Origin: Hexactinellida sp. DTS-2022
Taxonomy: Eukaryota > Porifera > Hexactinellida
Assembly (NCBI GenBank): GCA_028753945.1
Contig: JAPNXP010000014.1
Span: forward strand, 4,712,001 to 4,776,000
Reading direction: 5' to 3'
Length of the DNA stretch: 64,000 nucleotides
Shown here: positions 33,050 through 41,309 of the stretch, piece by piece
How the letters are laid out: each line of letters starts with the position of its first letter
Position numbering within the stretch: position 1 is the first letter of the stretch
Made by a program: the position numbers and the translations under genes
The notes under the pieces: generated by a model
Seen by the model: the letters and a program-made list of their open reading frames with translations, nothing else
Database searches by the model: none
What the model was told of the DNA's origin: nothing

Positions 33050-34300
33050 TAATAATAATAATGATAATAATAATAAAAATCCAAAATTGCAGCCTGTGCC
33101 GACGCATGTTCCTTTGGTGGCACTATATTTTGGTGGTGGTTTATTGATAGTGCCTCCAAAGGAACATGCTGTCGGCACAGCTGCAATTTTTGATTTTTTT
33201 TCGCCAAGTGATCATCACTATGAAGGTGTTAAATTGTTTCAGAAAGGTGTTCCAAAAGGCAACGACCCTTAGTGAGTTGGAAGTTTCGTTTTAGCTCACT
33301 TCATTTCAAAGATAGTCAAGTTTCAGTATAATATTTTAAGTGATGAGTCAGCATTTTTTATGTCCGTGTTGGGTGATTACCCAACACCAACCAACCCATT
33401 CGAAATATAGAATTCACAAAACTGTAAAAACACATTTTTTGACGATGTCATCGTCACCTCAAGGTTTCAAGAACCATTTGTAGAGGTGTTACGTGGCATA
33501 AGGATCAATTGATAAATTGGAAGTTTTTTTCTATCTTATATCATTTCTGAGATAAATGAAATTTTGCTAATTTGTATATATGTATAATAATTATAATAAT
33601 TAATATTTTAGCACTAATTTCAATGTCAACTTAACATAAATTTAGTGAGTTCAATTATTTGTTATTAATAGTAATTTAAATTAAATTGGCTACCAAGTTT
33701 CAATTCCGCACACTCGATGACCCCTTATAAACAAATTGGAAGCATCTATATATATATTAAAAACAGACTGAATTAATTAAAATTAATTACGTCAGTTTAT
33801 TAATAGTACATCCGTATTCTTGTAAAATGAAATATATTCATTCAATCTGTCCTTGTTATGGAATGTAGAATCTTAGTTTTCAATTAGAAAATAGAAGCCT
33901 ACTCAATTTCAAAGTTAAATCAATATAATTATAACAAGTGGAAACAATAGAATTAGATTTAACACTTTCAATTGAACTGAAGTGTTAGTAAACAAAGGGA
34001 ATTAGAAACTCAATTGTGGCACAAACGATGCGCAATTTGAAAATTCGTGCACTGTGAAAAGGTGTAGAATTTAATTCTATATCGAATGCATATATCGGGT
34101 ACTATTTATTGTTCCTGTTTAAATATTAAACAGGTGCAAAAATGTGTCCAAAAAGATTTAATAAAAAATCGTGACCCCAGGTGCACATATGTAACCCATG
34201 AGACACATATCCTGAAAATTTGGGCTCTTAGTTAATAAAACTCTGTTCTGTGGACAGGATACGGAAGAATAATCGGTAACCAAAGCACTAAAATTAGAAC

Positions 34301-34482
34301 TGGGCCACTATACAATAGAATAGTCGGCACAGTAAAAATAAAGGCAGTGATTCCAATACTGGGCCACTATACTATAGTATAGTCGGCACAGTAATAATAA
34401 AGGCAGTAATTCCAATACTGGGCCACTATACTAAAGTATAGTCGGCACAGTTTAAAAAAAAAAAAAAAAAAAAAAAACGAAC
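34301..34482 (+). repeat. Three mini-element copies followed by a poly-A tract
   Basis: Three copies of the palindromic mini-element, two of them with core substitutions, end in a tract of about 25 A residues (about 34454-34478). This closes the tandem array on its right side. Confidence 0.7.
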
Positions 34483-34803
34483 CTCCTGCAGTGTGTAACA
34501 ACAATGCAGTTAATTAACATCTCTCATAAAAACAAGCGCTCAATCAATTCTAGGAGTGAAAAGGATTCTAATAAATTAATATTTGCCATTATATAGTACA
34601 AAAAATTTGGATCTGATAGTTCGTCACAATAACTCAACTTGTGGTCATTTATGAATAATCAGAAAACGAAGGGAATTATAATTTCAGTTATGTTGTAATT
34701 CCTATTTTCAAGATAAGTTTTTTTTTTACTCAATTATGGAAACATGGGAGTAATTTATATTTTATATCAGTTGAAACCTAGTCTCTAGATTCAATTTGAA
34801 TTA

Positions 34804-34995
34804 CAGTCAACACCGCTTATTAGAGCCAGGTGCCACTGGTTAATAGATTTCTCCGCTTAATGGGGTCAAAAATGCATAGAATTTACAAGACAGAATTACA
34901 TTTTGGCCTAAAATATTTTCGGTTAATAGATTTATCCGCTTAATCGGGTCAAAGCAACCTGGTCCCGAGGTCACTTTATTAAGCGGAGTTAACCG
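34804..34995. mobile_element. pogo/Tigger-like MITE, copy B
   Basis: Starts CAGTCAACACCGCTTATTAG and ends TTATTAAGCGGAGTTAACCG between TA dinucleotides. It is the counterpart of 15339-15524, so it was present before the duplication. Confidence 0.75.
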
Positions 34996-35084
34996 TATAT
35001 CAATTTTGTCAACAACACCATAAATGTGTTCATACTAAAATTGGGGTAATTGGATTCGTAAACAGCATATAAATTTATTAATAA

Positions 35085-36103
35085 CGAGCCCTTCGGTCTC
35101 GGTCGCTTTGCGACAGATCGGTGCTACGCACCTCAAGTTAACGGCCGCTATGCGGACTTACTCCACACCGTTGCTACATTGGAAAATGTTAGAGGAAGTT
35201 ATATACAACCCTTTCTACCATTTTCCATAGTTTTAACTTGTTTACGAATAATTCCCGTCGGAAGCAAACTTCTAGAATGATTTTGAATTTTTCGTTAATT
35301 TGTTTACCTATTTTTGGTAAACAACATAACAACAACAACAAATATTCATATTATAAATTAAAAAATGCGAAATTCGTGTTCAGCACACTTGTTTACCTAT
35401 AATACCCGGTGAAAGATCACTTCTAGTTTGATTTTGAATTTTCATTAATTTGTTTAGCTATTTGTGTAAACAACAACAACAAATATTCATATGATAATTT
35501 TATAGACGCGAAATTCGTGTTCAGCACACTTGTTTACCAATAATACCCGTTGAAAGCTAACTTCTTGGAAGATTTTGAATTTCGTTAATTTGTTTACCTA
35601 TTTTGTGTAAACAACAACAATAAATATTCATATTATAAATTTATAGACGCGAAATTCGTGTCCAGCATACTTGTTTACCTATAATACCCGTTGAAAGCTA
35701 ACTTCTAGGTTGATTTGAAATTTCATCAATTTGTTTACCTGTTTGTGTAAACAACAACAATAAATATTCATATTATGAATTTGTAAATGCGAAATTCGTG
35801 ATCAGCATACTTGTTTACCTATAATACCCGTTGAAAGCTTATTTCTAGGTTGATTTGTAATTTCATCAATTTGTTTACATATTTTTGTAAACAACAACAA
35901 TAAATATTCATATTAGAAATTTATAAATGCGAAATTCGAAATCAGCATACTTGTTTACCTATTATAACATTTGTTTACCTATCATAACATTTGTAACTTA
36001 GTTTATATCTCATATATAAATGCGGTTTCTATTCCCCCATCACTTTAATACAATCCGGACAAACAAACACACACACACAACAATCGAGATTTAATAATAT
36101 AGA
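35085..36103 (-). mobile_element. Helitron-like element with empty site in copy A
   Basis: 1019 bp with about five internal ~130 bp units. Comparison with copy A (tttattaataatatctcac near 15600) fixes the ends exactly: on the minus strand it starts TCTATATTATTAAATCTCG and ends CGAAGGGCTCG. It was inserted between A and T without target duplication, the hallmark of Helitrons. The 3' end reads CTCG rather than the usual CTRR. Near it are hairpins GTCGCAAAGCGAC and GGTGCGTAGCACC. It carries no Rep/helicase gene. Confidence 0.88.
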
Positions 36104-36285
36104 TATCTCACATACCAATGCATTTTCTATTCCATACAAACAAACAAATAGAAAACAAAAATACAGACAATTCGACAATAATAATATAGATGATATTATA
36201 CAACCAGTCTTAAATGGGCAGTTATAATTCAAACATACCCAGGTATTACTAAAATTAAATATTTATATTAAAAAGTACTTATAAA

Positions 36286-38076
36286 TTAACACTTCGACTC
36301 CTGTTGGATTCTCTTGTTATGGTACTTCCTTTCGTGTTGATTCAAGTCTTTACAAAATGTGGTAGTATCATGCGACCTGCCACATCTCATCTCGCAGAGA
36401 ACAGACTTCTTACAGCCTCCAGTGCACGCGCTATGAGGTGCACTCTTTGCTTTGTAATTGATGTACTTGTCAAAAAGTGTGTCGTCATTTGAGAATTTTG
36501 TTAACAAATCACTCATATACCTTGGATACCCCGCTGGTATGCCGTACACATTTGAAGCCTTGTACTGTACATTCCAAACCGGATTGTCGTCTCTATCGAC
36601 CTGCATTAGATCCATAAAGTAACTTGTAAAGTCCAATACTCCCCAGCCACACCCCTTATAGCTACCGTCCACTGAATATATCTTAAATCCCGGATTTAGG
36701 TCTGTTAGTGGCGTCACACTCCCTGCAGTGAATAATACACCGAACGGTCTGGTAATGTTGTCCGGGTCAAAGTACACTGTGAAAATATCACTATGTGTGT
36801 GACCCATGAACTGAGCAGTGATCGTGCTCTCGTAGCGGAGAATTATCTTAAAATACTGCCAGCTCCAGGTCCTAATGCAGTCGCTATCTCCTGAGGGGAT
36901 GTGTCCAATTATGTGTACACGCTCCCCAGCATCCTCTGCAGACTGTAGCGTACTCACAAGCCATGCGAGTTGGCCCGCTGGATCTGTGTCGTTGATATAC
37001 AGCCACAAGTTCAAGTTATTGCAGTAGTTCATATTCAGTGAAATTAACCTCAAACCCGGTTGAATTAGTGTTGAGTAGAAAATGCCTTGTTGTATTGTCT
37101 TTTTCGTGTCCGTAGGCAGCCAATTACTCCACTTTTCTGACAAAAAGTCCCTCATCCACTGACCAGAGTGTGCCTCCTTCACATTAATGGGCGGGAACGC
37201 GTTCACGGGTACACCTTCATGGTTTCCTACTGCAAAATATACTTTCTTATCCTCCGGAATCATCTCTTTAAAAAGGTTAATTACATAAGAAATTGAGGTC
37301 ATTTGATCCTCACGGGACTGGTTCCATACGTTGTGTGGAGGGAGATCACCTGTTACATAAATGAAGTCATAATCGTCTTTCATTGAAACTACTTTCTGCA
37401 TAAAATTATGCAACAACACTGTACTGAGGTCACACTTGAATTCGCCCCATTTTCTAGCTCCGTTAGTCGCATTCGGCTTGTTGGGAGGTCGACAACATAA
37501 CAGTTCGCCACATTCAATGGCCAATCCTTCTGTATACAAAGCATCGTGATGGATGTCTGTTATATGCAGTATACGGGTTTGCTTAGCGCCTTTAACAGGC
37601 AGTGACATTTGTGTGACAGGAGGTTTTGGCGTGTTTGACATTTTAACACTCCAAGTTTGGTTGAAAGGGTCGTAGGGTAACGCACAAGATGGTCCTAATA
37701 TTATTCCACAAATTTCATCGCTGTTCAATCCAACTAAATTTGCAACAGTTAACATCTCGTCTTTGAATTCCCTAACACCTAGTGTGCACACATTTTCATC
37801 CTCAAAATGAAACCTAATGCAATTTTCGGTTATTATTTTCGCTACCTCGTCCTCCGTCTTACCCTCTTCCGCATATTTTTGAATTTGTGCGATTATTACT
37901 TTGCATAGCAAACAGGTTAATTCGTTATTCTTTCCATTTAGTGCACTTAAGCTACCGGCGGAATGAGAGTGCTCGTCTAAGCTTAGAAGTACAGGCTTGT
38001 TTTCGATCAATTTGCACAAGAAAAATAGGAAATAGACTAATATAAGAAATTTCATCTTTTCATCTGGATTGAACAA
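36286..38076 (-). CDS. Acid sphingomyelinase-like phosphodiesterase, copy B
   Basis: 596 residues, single exon, same architecture as copy A: signal peptide from Met8 (MKFLILVYFLFFLCKL), saposin-B domain ~50-131, metallophosphatase core, Cys-rich end. The metal ligands D174, H176, D244, N285, H392, H426 and H428 are all present, and the last motif is the canonical GHTH. Differences from A cluster near the N-terminus (residues 2-37 and 108-114) and around 330-353 and 397-440. Both copies look functional. Copy B keeps the family-typical residue at 427 and may therefore be the less changed one. Confidence 0.9.
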   Translation of the reverse strand: MFNPDEKMKFLILVYFLFFLCKLIENKPVLLSLDEHSHSAGSLSALNGKNNELTCLLCKVIIAQIQKYAEEGKTEDEVAKIITENCIRFHFEDENVCTLGVREFKDEMLTVANLVGLNSDEICGIILGPSCALPYDPFNQTWSVKMSNTPKPPVTQMSLPVKGAKQTRILHITDIHHDALYTEGLAIECGELLCCRPPNKPNATNGARKWGEFKCDLSTVLLHNFMQKVVSMKDDYDFIYVTGDLPPHNVWNQSREDQMTSISYVINLFKEMIPEDKKVYFAVGNHEGVPVNAFPPINVKEAHSGQWMRDFLSEKWSNWLPTDTKKTIQQGIFYSTLIQPGLRLISLNMNYCNNLNLWLYINDTDPAGQLAWLVSTLQSAEDAGERVHIIGHIPSGDSDCIRTWSWQYFKIILRYESTITAQFMGHTHSDIFTVYFDPDNITRPFGVLFTAGSVTPLTDLNPGFKIYSVDGSYKGCGWGVLDFTSYFMDLMQVDRDDNPVWNVQYKASNVYGIPAGYPRYMSDLLTKFSNDDTLFDKYINYKAKSAPHSACTGGCKKSVLCEMRCGRSHDTTTFCKDLNQHERKYHNKRIQQESKC

Positions 38077-38393
38077 CGATACAACATGGTTTTATACAAG
38101 TTCCAATTGAGCCTAATTGATATCTCATAGTTGACTGATTATCAGGTTTCATATATACTCTTACTTTAACAAATATCTAGTTTTAGTAGATATAGCTTCA
38201 ATTCAAAATGGAGCAACAAATTGTATTCACATTTATATAATGAAGAAGTTACATATGTAACATGAAACGCAAAAATTGATCTTTTACAAATAATACATAG
38301 TTATGATTAAATTAATAACAGTTGGTTGTTTGAAACGTATGATTAATGAGGTATAATTCATAAATTTATATAAGACTAACTTATTTACATATA

Positions 38394-38653
38394 CCGTATA
38401 TACTCTAATATTAGCCCCTATTCGAATAATCGCCTACCTCCAATAATAGCCCCCCCAAATTAGCAAATAGAAATTTACTACCGGTACCCTGAGTAAATTT
38501 ATTTATCTAATCTTAGTCGCAATACGATTATCAACCGACTATACTAAATAAATTGTCTCAACATGTGATATTCTCGAAAAGTCACAAAAATTATTGGTCA
38601 GAAAATGGCCTAAAAAACAATAATCACCTAGGCTACTATTCGAATAAATACGG
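38394..38653. mobile_element. MITE with CCGTATATACTC ends
   Basis: 260 bp present only in sphingomyelinase copy B. The ends CCGTATATACTCTAATATTA and CTACTATTCGAATAAATACGG are inverted with mismatches, and TA-rich flanks are repeated. A terminus of the same family (gcgtaaatacgg) lies in the TMEM104 intron near 56616. Confidence 0.7.
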
Positions 38654-38940
38654 TATACGTATATTTTCTGAAATCAACTACTCGAGGATTTTAATTTCAT
38701 CTTTTATCATTTGATTTATACACATCTATATGACATTCTAGCGTCTCTCGATTTTGATTCAATCCTTAACCCATGAGATCTCAATTTGCGTTGACGGGTC
38801 AAATGCAATTTCCTCTTGCGAAGTACAATAATTTGGAATGCGGAAACGACAACTTGTGTTTTATCCACAAGATATAATTGGGAAATAAAAATCCATTGGG
38901 ATTATAAGTATAGCACAGATTTAAATAATATTTTTGGGGC

Positions 38941-39232
38941 TGACTGAATAGTGGAATCTAGTGGAATCTAGTGGAATCCAGTGGAATCTAGTGGAATCTA
39001 GTGGAATCTAGGGTGACTGAATGGTGGAATCTAGTGGAATCCAGTGGAATCTAGTGGAATCTAGTGGAATCTAGTGGAATTACTAAATTTTAGTGGAATT
39101 GACTGAACGGTGGAATCGAGTGGATTTTCTAATTACCGACTGAACAGTGGAATCGAGTGGAATCTTTGACTGAATAGTGGAATCGAGTGGAATCGAGTGG
39201 AATTTGACTGAATAGTGGAATCGAGTGGAATT
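38941..39232. repeat. Minisatellite of GTGGAATCTA units
   Basis: A 10 bp unit GTGGAATCTA (variants GTGGAATCCA, GTGGAATCGA) is arranged in blocks, each introduced by a tgactgaa-type leader. It begins exactly where sphingomyelinase copy B ends its homology with copy A. Confidence 0.85.
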
Positions 39233-39522
39233 TGATTAAATTGTTAAACACTACGTATATGCTATAAGCTACGTGTGTATCATATTACGTTAATTTTCGC
39301 CCAAGAGGCATCCCGCCAATTTCGTGTTTTAAGCAATTCGAGATTGTTCAAAATTAATGAACTATGTCCAGTTAACTTGGATAAGGCATTGGTCATCTTT
39401 GAGACAATCTCGTTACTTTGCTTGACATCACCAGTTTCTATAACAAATTCTTTGAATCAAATTTATGATCGCTTATTATATGAAACATCAATAATAATAC
39501 ATATGTAGTACATGTAAAATAA

Positions 39523-39777
39523 CTAACCATTATATCTTGGTCCTGGGTTCACTTCTACATCTCCGCAAATAATAAGGAATAGAGATCTAATTGTTAAGAT
39601 GGAGATCAAAATGTTGTATGTAACAAATCCAGGAATATCTATCATTTTGCAGCATCTTGATTTTGCAGATTTCCGTGAATTGAATATGCCAATGTGGTTG
39701 CGCAATGTACAAAGATCAACTCCCATTAGTAAATGCAAAACTGAAATGTTATAGGCGTGAAATTCGAGTAAGTTCAA
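39523..39777 (-). CDS. Small ORF ending in a 2A-like DVEVNPGP motif
   Basis: 84 residues. The last part reads ILTIRSLFLIICGDVEVNPG followed by P, then RYNG and stop. The motif is encoded at 39538-39561. The hydrophobic run before D-x-E-x-N-P-G-P is what is seen in 2A-like co-translational separation sequences at the start of some non-LTR retrotransposon ORFs and some invertebrate genes. Only four residues follow it. However, ATG|GTTAGT right after the proline-arginine stretch could be a splice donor, so the reading may continue in another exon. The rest of the ORF (MNLLEFHAYNIS...) is unfamiliar. It could equally be the 5' stub of a dead retrotransposon. Confidence 0.45.
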   Translation of the reverse strand: MNLLEFHAYNISVLHLLMGVDLCTLRNHIGIFNSRKSAKSRCCKMIDIPGFVTYNILISILTIRSLFLIICGDVEVNPGPRYNG

Positions 39778-39983
39778 TATTATCCAATAACCAAAGAATA
39801 ATCGTATTAACTATTAATTAAGTATATATATTGTATTTATCAGAATATTATGCTATAGTCACAGAAGCCAAAAGAATGAATACGTCAAAACATTCGTCCA
39901 AAATTAACTACAAATGACGACAATTAACAATATATGACAATAGCATTTTATACCTAACTCTACTGTTGTACTACAAATATGCA

Positions 39984-40360
39984 ACTCAAATCGTATATGA
40001 GTTTGTATAGTGAAAATCGGGAATTTTTGCAAAGTCATTGTGAAGTGGTTTTTGAAGAGAGGGACAAAAAATTGGAATGATGCAAAACTACCTCTCTCAT
40101 AAAGCTGTGTAACAAATTTGAACTGAATATTCAGCCTAAGTGAAAAGTTACAACTAGTTATGTAGTGCTCACTCAAATCGTATATGAGTTTGTATAGTGA
40201 AATCGGGAATTTTTGCAAAGTCATTGTGAAGTGGTTTTTGAAGAGAGGGACAAAAAATTGGAATGATGCAAAACTACCTCTCTCATAAAGCTGTGATACT
40301 AATTTGAACTGGATATTCAGCCTAAGTGAAAAGTTATAACCAGTTATGTCGTGCTCACTT
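39984..40360. repeat. Two direct copies of a ~187 bp unit
   Basis: The stretch beginning actcaaatcgtatatgagtt occurs twice (about 39984-40168 and 40171-40358) with few differences. The period keeps one minus-strand frame open (39904-40587, 227 codons). I see no domain in it, and its upstream end is a dispersed repeat fragment, so I do not call a gene. Confidence 0.75.
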
Positions 40361-40589
40361 TTCGCGCAGCTAACTTCACATCCATTATAGGAGAAGATTA
40401 CAATTTTTCGCGCTCCTAATTGATTTTTTCCCCTAAATGATACTCCAAAAGGAGCGTCTCGCGGTGGTTTCTTATATGCTGTGTCCTCTAAAGTAAAACA
40501 CAGTACGATTGTATATATGAAACCATTTAGGTTTGAGGATCCGAATCCGCGAAGTTTAAATTTTCGCATTCGCATCGAAGTCAGCATTC

Positions 40590-41309
40590 ACAGGTGTGAA
40601 AAAAAATCGCATTCGTCCCATCCCAAGTAGCAATAATTATGCAATAACTCTTCACCAGATAAAACACGATTGTTTCTGGCATGACTTCACATATCACTGA
40701 GATCATTATCCCTTTCAAACTGACTTGTACATTAATAATAAATAATACGTGAATGTAACTTACAAAGTGAGAATTGATTAGATCAATATTACGAAACGAG
40801 CTAGTTTTAATTATTCATAATCTATTGATTTGCCATAGGTACGTAACAATTACTACATTCTTACATATAATAATTAATTCATGAATTATTCCAAACTATG
40901 GCATTTTTCAATGAAATAGCCACATTTCAAGGGCATTTGCAAGTTTTAACATGCTTTATTTTGTAGATACAATGACCTAGTAATAACTAAAATTTTATAC
41001 ATTCATAGATGTAAAAATTTTCGGCCTTCATAAGGACCAAATAATTCATTGGTTAAAGAGGTGCAACGCCATTTCATTAATTAATTAGAATTGTATAAAT
41101 CCCCCACGTATATAACTGTACAGGTTAGTTGAGTCTGCAAAAAATTCATTAACAATTAACAAATACAAAATTTCAATATTCAAGGGAATAACTATCGAGT
41201 AGTAATAATGTTTAGCTTAGGGCCTTAGGCTATAAAGAGTGCGGAGCTTATACTATGGTATGTGATTATGTGTTGCGATGCATATTTAGCAGTAAGATAA
41301 CGTAATAAG
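40590..41309. other. AT-rich 3' flank of MED1
   Basis: No coding sequence recognised. This is likely 3' flanking DNA of the MED1 gene on the minus strand. Confidence 0.4.

Larger units (their letters stand above)
22560..34280 (+). repeat. Tandem array of ~1.2 kb hairpin-headed units
   Basis: Eight head-to-tail units start near 22560, 23816, 25236, 26501, 27713, 28975, 30181 and 33076; most are 1.2-1.4 kb. Each begins with a ~125 bp palindrome, followed by gtcatcatcactatgaaggt, tattcaagtttcagtagaat, gtcatcatcacctcaaggtg, cctactcgatctcacaagtt, ccccaggtgcacatctgtaa and ctctgttctgtgga. Unit seven is enlarged by a Helitron-like insertion and mini-element copies. Frames inside (such as GYRCAPGVTI) recur only because the DNA recurs. 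No promoter, transposase or known satellite identity is recognised. Confidence 0.9.
34631..38938. repeat. Segmental duplication, copy B (sphingomyelinase)
   Basis: Direct-orientation paralogue of 15176-18817. It has two insertions missing from copy A: a Helitron-like element at 35085-36103 and a MITE at 38394-38653. It lacks the foldback element of copy A. The right breakpoint coincides with the start of the GTGGAATCTA minisatellite. The ~1.2 kb tandem array lies between the two copies. Confidence 0.85.

Noticed and set aside
22560-34280. Recurring 60-97 codon frames such as those containing GYRCAPGVTI or LLFQLVIIILIQL, which look like a gene family
   Set aside because: They recur because the ~1.2 kb repeat recurs. 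They differ in length and start between units, with no conserved start context or domain.
39904-40587. A 227-codon minus-strand frame with two 62-residue repeats
   Set aside because: It owes its length to a duplicated ~187 bp unit and starts inside a dispersed repeat; no domain, signal or codon pattern supports it.
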